Both the position numbers and the translations under genes were made by a program. Of a DNA stretch of 64,000 nucleotides, positions 10,601 to 22,795 are shown piece by piece. Origin of the DNA: Azolla caroliniana (taxonomy: Eukaryota; Polypodiophyta); NCBI GenBank assembly GCA_043228905.1, contig JBHGNT010000001.1, forward strand, positions 31,806,001 to 31,870,000, written 5' to 3'. The notes under the pieces are model-generated. The model saw only the letters and a program-made list of their open reading frames with translations. It was not told where the DNA came from and made no database searches. The stretch's first letter is position 1. Every line of letters begins with the position of its first letter.

Positions 10601-13600
10601 TATACACTCATGAGCATATTTCTGAACAATTTCTTTCAGGTAGCTCTGTTAATATGGTAAATTGATATGTTTCACAACTAAGAATGCATTAAGTTTTTAC
10701 TTAGTCTATATTCTAATAAAATTTCATTGGGTTTTCAGAAAATAAATTGTTTAAAAGCCCACCTTAAGAATTCAAAGAAACTAAAATATTGGCAGAGCTG
10801 GTGGCATGAGACTGTCTACCAGGTACTTTTTTGAAGTTAAGTTTGTTCATACAAATCATTTCACAGATTGTCAATATATTCAGCAATAAAAGGAAATTAA
10901 TTCACTTTGGGTATCTTTACAGACAACTATTTCTCATTGTCAAACTCGAAGAAATCAGAAATCTGTACTTCTTATACTGAATGCATTGCAAGCATTAGCA
11001 AAGGTGGGCCTATAATGTCAAAGTTCCTCAAGGGTTATGTATATCACTATTGTGTGGCTTTATTGTCAAGATGAGGACTTAATCAGCTGAATAGTATTGT
11101 ATTCCCAGGAGTCATCAAAACATAAGAACATCGAAGAAATTTCACTTCATACAGCAGGGTATCAGAATTTCTTGCAAATAACTGAAGCTGAGAAGCATAC
11201 TGATGTGATTTTGGACTTGGAAAAAGGGTAATTACATTTCAGATATATATAAATTAATTATTGAAATAAGTCACTGGATATTACTTTTGCTTTATACAAA
11301 TGATCCACAACTCCTGAATTTCAAACTTGCCAAGTGCGCAATAACAGAATCTCAAGTTTATCCTGTGTCAACGTTTTCATTGGAGATACCATACAAAAGT
11401 TTTTAAGACATTTCCCTCCACCACCGAACATCTGAATGAACTTGAATTAACAATTATTTCCTATGCTACAAAAACCCATGAAATAGTGTGAATTAGTTTC
11501 TCGTGTTTAATCAAGCACCATACCTGCACAAGACAGTCATGCCCCACATGCATTCAGGGCATTGAAGAAACAAGGGTGTGGTTGCCTCTAAACATGCTCT
11601 CATAATCATTTATCAAGATTTTATTGTGTAAGTTTAGCAATTCTTTGTGTAAATCTTCTTCGTTTATTAGTTTGTCAAGGATCTGTTTTTGCGTGGATGA
11701 AACTTAAATATAACCAATTCCAGAAGTGCATAATGAAACTCAACATGGTCATGCTCTGAGATAGCTTTTGGACTCCAGATCAAAATGTCAATACATGTGC
11801 ATTACACTTAGGCTGTTAACATGAGTGTGTCTTGGGATCTTATGTACATTTAACTTCTTTCAAATCAAATTCTCATTTAAAGGTGAATATGAGTTAGGAA
11901 TTTCATTTTTTCCCTTTTATTTTAATTTGTAGGCACTTTGTTGGGTAAATAGGTGATCATCTTAAAATTTTGGGTCATATAGAAGTCTCAGAAGTTTATA
12001 TTTGTTCAAAGAAGCTTTGAATTGTTAGAGAATCATTTGAAAACTGTCTTTGTAATTTTTTATTGATGGTAGAATAATTCTTAAGAAATGCAAATAATTT
12101 CAGTCCAATCAGAGATTTATAATACAAATCATTGTAAGGTTTTGTAACAAGGAGCTCCAGATTTCTATTTCCTGTCTTTTTATGTTTGTTCTTTTAAATT
12201 TTAGTAGCAGAAATTGCTTACGGACAGCATGGGGTATGCTACTTTCAAATGCAAAGCTAGATATGCATTCAAAGACCACTATATTTAGGTTTCAACAAAA
12301 TCATCTGCAGTTATTTCTAAGTTTATGGATAAACTATGCACACCAGCAGAAAATTGCTAAGGGTCTGGAAAATATGAAAAGATCATCTTCAATACGTCCT
12401 GTCTTTCAACAATGGAAGCATTCTGCTTTCGAGGCATTAGAAGAAAGACCACACATATCTATGGTATATCATTCTTTACATATTAAAATAAAGCCTGCAT
12501 TTAAAAACCCCATAATGTTTAAGTTTTATAAATAAAATTGTAGACGATACAGCCCTCTGTGTACATGGTTCATTAACTGACCTGTGGACCTCTCAACTGT
12601 GAGTCACCTTTATGGTTCTGCTGTTCAATAAGAATTCTTCTACGCCCATATTTTCCATTTCCATTTTCTTTTTGTTTGAATTGTTTGAAATTTTTAGCTT
12701 TTGATATGGTGAAATCTGCCAAGATCAAAGATAATATTGGACTTTTGGGAAATTGCATTTTAGGAAAAGAAAAAGATGTTGTCATAGGTATTAGGTTAAT
12801 GTCTGAATTGAACCCAGTTTGGATTCCTCTGATCCAACCTTGCAAGCCAAAACATTGTGGACTTGATAAAAAAAGAAACACACACCAAATCTTTGAAACA
12901 TTATCATGCAAAAGACTGTTTTAGTATTTATTACCAACAAAACTCATCTAATATTCACTGCTTAAAAACTTTCCTTCCGTAATTCTAAATTTTGGGATGT
13001 GCCAACCCATATTGCAAGGTTATAGAGAATGATTGACATGGCCTTGTGCAATGAAATTTCTGCGTCCCTTCAGATATGTTTGGCAGACCAAAGGGGCTCT
13101 TCCTGATTTCTCCTCCTCATTCTGTGTTAAATAAATACATATGAGTTTTATTCACTCTCAGTTACTACATGTAGAATCACAATCAAATAATGAAAATTAG
13201 AGAACATTTTTATGATTATGACTGTAGTAAATCAATCTGTCTATATATGTGAAGATGGTCATGAATACATAGTTTGTTGTATATGATAGATCAGAAGAAA
13301 AATCAATCAATTCCCAGTCATACATGAGATCATGAATGCAATTCTGACAATCTGTCCACGAGTAATATTAATGAAGATTTTCTATGCATGGAGAGAATGG
13401 AATAAAGCAAAAGCATTCAAAAGAATGCAAAAGGTGAAAGCATGGGAATACCTCGCTAAAGTGCTTCAGAAAAAAACATTGACCTCTTTTAAGGTAGCAC
13501 TGATCAATGCAAATACCATCAGGTGGAGTATAAGACATTTTGAGGCCTGCCATAAAGGTGCATTTCACTCTTTCTTTTTGTTTATTCCCAGAAAAATCCT

Positions 13601-16600
13601 TTCTTTCAGAATTGCAAGTGAGAGAGATCTTTCCACATTTGCAGAAAAGGCACTTCTAGCTTGGAGATCATTTACCAAGGAGCATGCCATCAAACAGGCA
13701 TTAAACCGTTCCTCAGTTCTGCACTACAAATCAAGAACAGGGAGCTTGATACTGAAAAGTTGGAGACTATACAGCTACCTCTCGCAGGCATGCAGAGTTA
13801 TGCAACTCTCGTTTGTTTAACAACTGTGGTTTATCATTTCAGGTTTTGAAAGAATCTCTTGGCCTCATTTTATCCTATTGGTAATGCAGAGAAAGGACTT
13901 TATGAATCGGAAAGCAGAAATATTTTGGAGAAATTTCATTCTCCGCAAATTCTACAGAGCATGGGTAGACATGGTAAATAAGATCATATGCTTGACGTAA
14001 ATTTTGTTTCTATTGCTGTTGTTTGAATAACAAAATCTTCTTGCCTCCATTTAACAAGATACACATTATACCATAGACTTTACAAGGGTACATTATGTAC
14101 TTTGCAGTACTGCAATTATCAAGAAAAGCTTCAATATTTCACATTGACGAAGGTACGCATGGATTTTCAGTGTCTACACAATGTCTTATCTGCTTGGAGA
14201 AACTTAAGCCAGCAACAGATTACTCAACAAGATCACCGTATGGTTACGCATTCTGACTTCGAAATCTGAAAGTTTCATACAGACTGCTCTTTTTGTTTTG
14301 TTTTCCTTATAACTTGTTGTTAATACTATTGACAATATATTGTGAAATCTATAGTCAATTTCATACAAAATCGAGGGCGAGCAAGGATTCTGTATCAGAC
14401 AATTCATTTATGGATTTGGTACATACATAGGAAGAAGGTATTACTTTAAGTCAAATGTGCTTCAATCATGCTTATAAATAATAATGTTGGAAGATCTTTT
14501 AAATTGAAGGAAATGATCATTGCAGTGTTTAAGAGCTGCACATGAAATGCATAGACGTCGACGTCTCAAATTATTCCTTCATTCATGGGTTATTAGAGCG
14601 ATCCAACTAAAACAAAGAAGGGAAGCTGAAGACACAGTAAGCTTGAAAACCTTTGGTTGTCATTATCAGAGTAAAAATGCAACTTCACACTATTGAATTA
14701 TTGGTCTCTTTTGCTCAAGCATTTAGCAGTTTTAGAGAAACCTTTCTTGAAATTGAGAACGTCCTTTGCAGGTGAGAAATCATACATTCAACAAGGTTTG
14801 CAGAATAGCATTACTTGTTTGGCGTGATGTTACTGTCATGGTATGAATTAGACCATTCTGACTTCATCAGATTAAAAATGTTTATTTGCTCTTGGAATTT
14901 CTTATCAGCGTTCTGCACTCTGCAGGCAAGGCATGCTCGACTGAATCAAACATCTACTCTAGAGAGAATTCGTCTTTCTCGGGTAAGGAACACAGGTTAA
15001 ATTTATAAATAAAATGCTAGATGTCTCTAGAAGTTTCTTCATTTCTAAGTTAAATAAGCTTCTTCATTTCTAAGTTAAATAAGCTTCTCCTGCACAGATA
15101 ACCAGCACATTTTTCAAGTGGAAAGACGTGGTGAGAAGCATTAAAATTTCCCATGAAATTGTCAACAATTACATGCTTAGGCATAAACAGAAGGTCTTCC
15201 ATATCTGGTGAGTGAGAGAATTGACTTTGAATGGGAGTATCTTTGCAGAGACTATTTATAAAAATGCTTTAAAGTTTTGAAAGAAGTCAAACAATTCTTC
15301 AATAGTAAATTCATTGACTTTAATAATGTTATAGGTTTGAGGTCATTAAACAGCAGGAAAGGTTGACTGAGAGTCATATAGCTGTTGCATATATGCGAGA
15401 AAGGAGGACTGCTGGTGTAATATTTCAAAATTGGCTACAAAAAACACACCTGAAAAGAAGTGAGACAGAAAGAAACCATACAGCCCTTATCTTTCAACGG
15501 CAATGCATGTTTGTAAAAGTATTTAAAATATTTCAAGGCTGGATGCAAGATCGGCAAATGAAGAAAGGCTTTGCTTTGCTAGCTTGTGGTAAAATTCAGC
15601 ACATGTACATGAAATGGGCCTTCAGTTCTTGGAGGAGACAAATTGAAATTTATGCAAGAAGCCGAGCTGCATCCTACCACCTCGTAAGAGTGTCAAATCA
15701 GTATTTTCTGTCCCGTGTTCTTGAAGAAATGATGGAAGTTGTAGTGGAAAACGGGAGACTTAGAAGAGCGGTAAATCGATGGATAATATTCATATGCATT
15801 GTTTCTTCAATAATGCACAATTTAAATGACGTCATGTGTTTACATTATAGGCTTTTAGGGCATTTAGATTAAATAAGGAAGTAATCAAGGTGCAGAAGGT
15901 TTCCCTCTTGTTGCAACAACGCTCTCTCCATTCTCTTCTACAGGTTCTTCTTTTCATTCTTTTATTTAGTTTTCAATTTAAAAGCAAGTTGTTCCTCCAT
16001 TTTATCACTAACGGAACTGAAATAACCTTTCATTTGGCAGTACTGGAAAGGCAAGACAGTTTCCAGTGTTGATTATAGGAAAAATTTGCTAAAGAAGGCA
16101 TGGCAAGGATGGATTGCACATACTCAGGAATCGTATGTCAAATAAACAATAGAAAATTCAAATTTGAAGCATTTATTACTTAAATTGAAACTCATGAATA
16201 TATCCTTTCAAATAAAATAGGATGAAATTGCAATCATTAGGAGAAACTGTCTCCATGTGGCACTGCACATTCTTGGTAAGGCAATGCTGGCTACGATGGC
16301 AGTTTCAAAAAGTGGATGCTCAATATCAACAACAGTTTCTTCTTTTCAAGACAATGAGGGTATTTGTTTCATTCTTCTCGGTAGAAGTTAAAACTAGAAT
16401 GAGAGTACTCTTTGATGGAGAAGATAAAATAAAATAACCTATCATGTCAAGAAAGAAAGATTTCATTAATGTTTGTGAATGGCCTTGGAACTTAGCTTTG
16501 AAAACACACAAAACAAGGTATAGTGTTTAGTAAAACTCAGGTATGATCCATGTGAAATATGTGGTCAGAGCATGTAATGAAAAGGTAGTATTATAAACAT

Positions 16601-18977
16601 AACCTTAGGAACCAGTTCTAAAGCTAATCTTAATGGTTTAAGGGTCAACTCTCAAGAAACTTGAGTGAGGCAAAGTCGATGCAGTCTCTGTGATAACCCG
16701 CATCTAGAAGATTATCTCTGGATATTTGTGAGGAATCTCACGAATTTGCATCAATGACTAGTTTCCATGCCATCATAGGGAAGACCACGTTGATATCCAT
16801 GCTATATATCTGAAATCATCATTACATTCCTAACTTTGCACTCTGTTTAGATACTCTAGCTGCATGATCAATCTTGATCTCTAGCTGACGTGAAGAAAAT
16901 CTCCAGTATGATGTGGGATGAGGATGTCAATGTTGTGAGGTTACTAAATAAAACCCTGGTTTTAGAAAATTCTCTTTATAGTATGACATCTTAGTAAGAT
17001 GCACAATCCTAAAAATGCAAAGCAATATAAAGATTGTGATGACATATTGCCATCCAGAGCTGGCCAACATGACCCATCGGACCAACAATGATTACATAGC
17101 ACTCTTCCCAGCTGTTTAGATGAAGGTTTTTAAAAATGGTAGTGAAATAAAAACTAAAAACTGAAATATAAAACTAAGCTTATTTCCTGACTACACTATT
17201 TGGATCTTCCACGGGCAAAGGGCATTCCTAGTGTCACCAATGAAAGTTTTTTCCATGCTCGTTACAACCTTGTCGGAAGTTTTTGAAATTCATGCTTGAT
17301 GTCCTCATATTCGAAGCATTTCAATGTGACATGTTCTTCAATTGAGAATGTGTTTTAATTCAGGAATGGGTGAAGTATGTGAAATTGAAAGCTTTCTGGA
17401 GGTGCATGGAGCAGGATGCAAAACTTACCTTGTTGCAATTGCTACAAAAGCGCATCTTGTGGGCATGGCAAAGCCTCGTGAGTGAGATTTCTATAAGAAG
17501 AGAACAACATCAGCAAGAACGGTTCCTCCAACGTGAAGCAATAGGCCTGGCAAACAGGAAGTATGTAGATATAATGATAATGTTTCCTTTATATGTTTCA
17601 CTTTAGCATAGCATTATTTAACATTCTGATTATCAACTCTCTGAAACAGTGAGAGGAGACAAAAAACCGAAATGCTTTCAAATATTTTTAAAGCATGGCA
17701 AGCAAGGTTCCATCAGGCAGTAAATATATCTTCCTTCATGAAAAAAAGTGATAAAAAAACCAAAGAATGTGTGTGGTCATTGTGGTTGTCTATGGTTATG
17801 CAATCACATTCAGCAAAAACCCTACGGGATCAATGGATCAAAAAACTCCTCCACTCTACATTAGACAAATGGTGCAAAGCTTTCCATTATAATATTGAAA
17901 AGTTCAAGCGGAGGGAGGCTGATGCAGCTGCTTTCTCTGATCGAAAACGCATGTACACCACATGGTTTGAATGGATATCCTATGTGAGCTCCTGCAAAGA
18001 GAGGTTGAAGGTCTTACACGATTGTGTGGCACTTATCCAAAGCGGCCAATCTTGTAATTCTCTAAGGGATCTTATTCACATCTGGAAGGATTATACATCA
18101 GAGAGGTAAGCTAACATAATGCTCTGTTTGCTTAACAAATGAAGAATAAGGAGCTAGGCTTACTCAAACCATTAGCTATAATCTGAAAGAATTCTTAGGA
18201 TGCCCAAATACCATTGAATTCAGTTATAAAATTTTGTAAACGTTATTTAGAATTCTTAAACATTAGATGTGGTCATGAATTCGTAAGCAACTTTTAGAAT
18301 GCTTAAATAAAAAAGTTAGTTCATGAATAATAGGTTTTAAATGCTTTGATGGAATATATTATTATAGGAGCAAGAGGAGGGAGCAGTTGTGGGCTGCTGA
18401 AGCAGCTTATAAAAGGCATAAGCTTACTGATTACCTTGCTGCATGGCATCATTATACAGAAGCATCCAAAGACTCTGCGTCGTCATTAAGAGGCACTATA
18501 CAAGTGTACCAACAGAGAGGGAACAATCACATGAAGACCATGTCTAGTTCGAGATACAGGTTTAGCCAAGGCGTCAATCATAATGCATATGAAAATGATG
18601 ATATGGATTTCCATGTTGAGGCTGCCGATCCACGTGTAGTGATTGAAGAGGTGAACTCAACTGGGGAGGACATTTCTCAACCTTCAAGGTGGACTCGTCA
18701 AGTGCTCTTAGAAAATGAAGATTTATTGCCTCAGCCTTCAGACAACTATTATAGCACCAATACTACCCGCACCACTACTATCACTACCAATGGTATTCTT
18801 CATTGCTCACCACACTTGTTGGAAAGTGGACCTTTGTGGAACCCTTCAAGGTCTATCCAGTATGTGGGTGGTGAAGAGGAGAAGCATAACAATGGCAATG
18901 AGGGTGATGATGATGAAGAAGATTATGAGGATGAGGATGAGGATGAAGGAGATGTGGATGAATGGTCATTAGCATAA
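4607..18977 (+). CDS. Sfi1-like centrin-binding-repeat protein, 36 exons, about 2,000 codons
   Basis: A long alpha-helical protein with many Trp-centred repeats (A-x7-LL-x3-F-x2-W type), for example KIFYAWREWNKA, VFKIFQGWMQDR, WAFSSWRRQ and STLDKWCKAF. Sfi1 proteins bind centrin along such repeats in centrosome and basal-body fibres. Residues 1-214 are Ser/Pro/Asn/His-rich. Exons 2-4 give a compact non-repeat block (DFALLREIFAHAENL...). The tail is acidic (residues EDEDEDEGDVDEWSLA, then stop). Exons: 4607-5249, 5842-5906, 6190-6246, 6348-6443, 6561-6851, 6934-7043, 7189-7245, 7479-7586, 7794-7938, 8391-8474, 8578-8633, 8721-8806, 9380-9486, 9633-9799, 9887-9997, 10090-10155, 10236-10320, 10739-10822, 10923-11003, 11109-11227, 12205-12463, 13318-13796, 13890-13973, 14108-14237, 14355-14437, 14526-14636, 14772-14840, 14926-14982, 15098-15207, 15335-15770, 15851-15943, 16041-16132, 16221-16359, 17364-17560, 17650-18105, 18368-18977. 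Phases agree at every junction except 12463/13318. An in-frame TAG at 4577 supports the start. The function is inferred from the repeats. Confidence 0.78.
15036..15085. repeat. 25-bp perfect tandem duplication in an intron
   Basis: The unit TCTTCATTTCTAAGTTAAAT plus five further bases occurs twice back to back (15036-15060, 15061-15085), ending 12 bases before the acceptor of the exon at 15098 of the Sfi1-like gene. Confidence 0.85.
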
Positions 18978-19447
18978 TAAAACATAAGGCTCCTTACATC
19001 CAATTATAAATACTGGAATTGTAACTAAGGTGGGATGCAGCCATACTATAGCTATAGTTTTACAATTTAGCATAGCCAGACCCATTTTTGTTATAAATAC
19101 CCTAATTTCAAACAACATGGAAACAATTCCAAACAGTTCTGGTTGGACTGTACATAGCTAGGTATATGCCAACCTCTTTGTTGTACCTTGGTGTTGGAAG
19201 GGTCCTACAGTAGTAGTTTAGCTAGGGGTTGATTTGTACAAGTTGAGTCTTCATTCTTTGAAAGGTATATTCTGACGATAATTGGCAATCCTCTTTTGGT
19301 TTAGCGCCATTTGGTCTGGTTTCTAATGGTTGAGAAATCAGTTGATAAAATGGTATTGTTTCTCTGATGTATAGCCACAATGGTGGTTGTGTAAGATCTA
19401 AGGTCTAATGTATATTTGCCAGATGTTTACAGATTCCGATTCTTTGT
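18978..19447 (+). other. Probable 3'UTR of the Sfi1-like gene
   Basis: AT-rich sequence follows the TAA stop at 18975-18977, with an AATAAA directly at the stop. No open frame is seen. The true polyadenylation site cannot be read from the sequence. Confidence 0.4.
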
Positions 19448-20070
19448 ATAAAAAGAAGGATGTAGTAATGCAGTCAATATTAAATATGTTTTGTTTAACA
19501 GAAAGTTAGTCCATGATCAGATTTTGTGAACTGAAAATGTTATTAACCAATGTTTCGTATGTGACGTGACCTCAAAATTTTAATGAGTTTTTTTTTTCTT
19601 ATGTGTGTGCCTGTGCTATCACTTGCACATACATGTGGTACTAGAGTGGGTAATATTGCTTACAACCAAGCTTCATGCACATTGCATGTCAGTGTTGAAT
19701 GTTAATTAATGTATGTTATTCTAGTGACAACATCAACCACCAAGTGCTACCTCTTGGAAACCACCTACTGTTATTCTAGTGGAAACAAATTATTCAATGT
19801 TTGATTGATTGTTTCGCTCCCTTGTACCAATGTACATGTGTGAACCAATTGACCATTAACAATCCTCTTGTAGAAGTCATCCATGTATGCATTTCATGTC
19901 ATCATCAACTAATATTAGGCATGAATAGTGTGATATTTTATCAAATCAAATGGAACCGAACATTGAAATCAAACATATCATTTAATATGAACGAACTCAT
20001 TTTTACGTTGTTTCGGTTCAATTATCCATACAACCCTAGATTGACTGCATTACTACATCCTTCTTTTTAT
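19448..20070. repeat. Perfect 31-bp inverted repeat with a 561-bp spacer
   Basis: Bases 19448-19478 (ATAAAAAGAAGGATGTAGTA plus 11 more) are the exact reverse complement of 20040-20070. Similarity stops sharply outside the arms. The spacer (19479-20039) has no convincing gene. Confidence 0.9.
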
Positions 20071-20317
20071 GAACAAGGTAGAAATGTTCTAATTTATGAA
20101 TAAGTTTCATAACAAGTTTATTGTTATTGAACAATTTATTATCATAGCTAAACAATACTCTCAACCTTTCTTGACCGTCAATCCCTAATCTTAACGTGTA
20201 TGTCTCATGGAGTGGCTCACCATCTCTTTGAAGAAGTTCAAACAAACTTTGGCAGCAGAATTCAGGAGCGGGATGAATTTCTTCTTATTAAATTCCATGT
20301 ATGTTATGTCAGTGTGT

Positions 20318-20620
20318 ATCCCTATATAGCATACATATTGCTCCATTTCAATATGTACACATCCCTGTGTAGAATAAATATTGTTACATGTCGATGCATA
20401 TGATACATACACATTCCTACATATATATGCTATATAGGGATGTGTATCGATATATAGCAATATATATATATATGTGTATGTGTGTGTGTGTGTGTGTGTG
20501 TGTTGATATGTAGCAATATGAATATGTTATCTAGGAATGTATGTGTACTGATATGAGCGTCGAGCGATACGATTGTTATGTAGGGGTGTATATGAATATG
20601 TAGGTTTTTCAAACTTTGCC
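20318..20620. repeat. Hairpin-forming AT-rich repeat with a (TG)n tract
   Basis: TCCCTATATAGCATACATAT (20318-20337) pairs with 20421-20440 with one mismatch. It is followed by TATATA and a (TG)n run (20480-20503) and by degenerate units of the type TATGTAG/CTAGG-AATGTATGTG to about 20610. Confidence 0.7.
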
Positions 20621-22188
20621 CATGCTTGTCTCTTTTTGTTGGAGATGCTGATGAAAGCTCTAGCACTATTCGCTAGTGATACTGGTGTCATGCATAACTA
20701 TGATGATCATCTGACAACTTAGCATAAAATCAAGCATGGAATGTTAAATATTTGCATTGGTTTCTATGACCATTAAATGTGTCTTCTTTCCCAAATTCAA
20801 CTCTAACTTGCAAATTGTTGAATAATTTTCTCCAAAAGATATGGCATCAACAAAATGAAACATTAGTTGCACTAATAATCTATCCATTAGTGGACTAATT
20901 GTTTTTGTGATATCATCTTAAATTGGATGGCCTGCATAGTGATGGTGTCTTGCATAATTGGATCTCGTAGAACCTAAGAAAGGACTGGTCTCAAGTGATG
21001 TTGCCTTGCATAGTTGCCTGCACTTATTATTTCTCGCATTAAAATGAGATCATAATCTTCATAGGGCTGTTAACATGGCTAAAATAAACCTTGATGCTAT
21101 TTAGATCTCATGCAAGGAAAACAAGAGGAATCCATTGTTAGCAATAGAACAACATTATGTTAGCCTTGCATGAAGCCTACGCATGGTGTGGCTAAATTTT
21201 TGTTGTTATGGGCAGTGTTTTAGTGTTGAGTGAATGGTGTTCCTTCCTGGTCCACCATAGAAAATGGACTGGTGGTTAGTGTTGAGTGAATGGTGGTTAT
21301 TTGGGTTGTGCAAATTGTACAAATAACGTACACAAAATGTTGCTGTTGATGATGATTTCAATAGCTCATTTGTTGTATAAGAAATTTTATTTTATTTATT
21401 TCCAAAACTGTGTAAGCAAATTAAAAAATTTCCTTCCAAAACTGTGTAAGCAAATTTAAGTATTTATAGTGGACATCTACACGTGTAAACATTTTAAAAT
21501 TGTAAATCTATCATCTACGGTCAAAAGATAATTGAATTCTGGAGTAATGAATGTTTCAATAGAGGTGCTAATCTTGATTGACAATTTCTCATCATTATCG
21601 TCATCATGCTCGAGTTATATGTTATTGTCATATTTCTTTCAAGAGATGGCGCATCTACAATGAGGTTTTATTTTAGTCTGCTGATTATTCTTTGCGAGCA
21701 GAATTATGTCCACAATATATAATATATAAATACCTACACCTTTTCAACCAAAAAGTCAGTACCTTTTAAATGTTCTCAAGTTACAAGAACCTTTGAGAAA
21801 TTGTGTATCTATTTTAAGTCAAGAATCAAGTCAAAAGTAGTGTGTATCCAGCCAGGTATTTAACTCATTTTGAACTTCGAATGGTTTAAGGGGCATCATA
21901 TTATTTAAAAGTTAAGGTGCCATACTTTCTCTACATCTTTTTTATTAAAAAATGAGCATTTTTTTTGCCCTGCTTCACATGGGTACATGCCATGCCCTTT
22001 TTAATTCTTCGAGAAGTGTTATTCAATTGTCTTAAAACTCAAAGCTATTATTGTCGGTTGGCTTTGTTTCTCCACAAGAATCTTAAAAGATTATCAAAAT
22101 TACAAGACTTTTTATACTTATATCTACCAATTATACTAAAAGAAATTAGATATTTACATATGTGAATAACACTTTAGAATGCTCGCTC
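20621..22188. other. Intergenic, no gene seen
   Basis: No coding signal. Two short direct duplications were noted: GTGTTGAGTGAATGGTG (21223 and 21279) and TTCCAAAACTGTGTAAGCAA (21401 and 21433). Confidence 0.5.
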
Positions 22189-22500
22189 CCATGAAAGCAC
22201 ACACTTGGTTTGGCAAACTTGATTATCTATGGGTTGATCCTAGCTTATTAAGTTGACGTTCAAAGACCTTGGACATCAACCTGAACCATACCTTGCCTAA
22301 AATTAGAGAGTTCAAAAAATAAACCATTGGTCAGGATTTGATGACATCTTTTCGAATGGCCTTGAATATATTGCATATGCCTTGCCCACTTTTAGCAAGG
22401 AATGATATAGAGATTAGATTAGGGAGCTCACTATTTAACTACATTAATTGCAAAGCTTAATTAGGAAGCTTACGTAGGGTCCAACAAGATTTTTCTTGAA
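22189..22500. repeat. Dispersed repeat, copy 1 (beyond the 3' end of the MRS2-like gene)
   Basis: A segment beginning AAGCACACACTTGGTTTGGC and ending near CCAACAAGATT is matched over about 330 bases, same orientation, by 27765-28100. Scattered substitutions and small indels suggest two insertions of one old mobile-element family. No open frame or clear termini are seen. Confidence 0.75.
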
Positions 22501-22795
22501 AACTTCAATCCCAAGGTGATAAGTAAATAACATCTGACAGGAAAGGTTTTGTATACACTACATACATCTTATTCTCCATTTACCTCATGGTTTCCAAATA
22601 TCAAATTATTGATTGCTACTTAAATATCACAATATGTCAATATAACTAAAGAAAATTGGCAGAGAAATGAAAAAGAGGAAATCATTTCATAATATGCTCA
22701 ATTTCAAAATTTCTCGAGTCAATACATTTGTTAATCTCTTGCCCTTCAGGGAAGGATTGAAACTTGGTGCTGGTTAAGAGAAATACATAAAATGC

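Noticed and set aside
12573-12924. Two overlapping frames in an intron of the Sfi1-like gene
   Set aside because: Neither has family resemblance or the Trp repeat pattern, and no phase-compatible splice sites were found.
13556-13590. Apparent intron GTGCATTT...CCCAG in the large Sfi1-like exon
   Set aside because: At 34 bases it is too short for a plant intron, and the frame reads through without it.
13843-13880. Possible small exon (VLKESLGLILSY) in the Sfi1-like gene
   Set aside because: Its donor would leave an intron of only nine bases before the acceptor at 13889. The stretch is better explained as the 3' part of the preceding intron.
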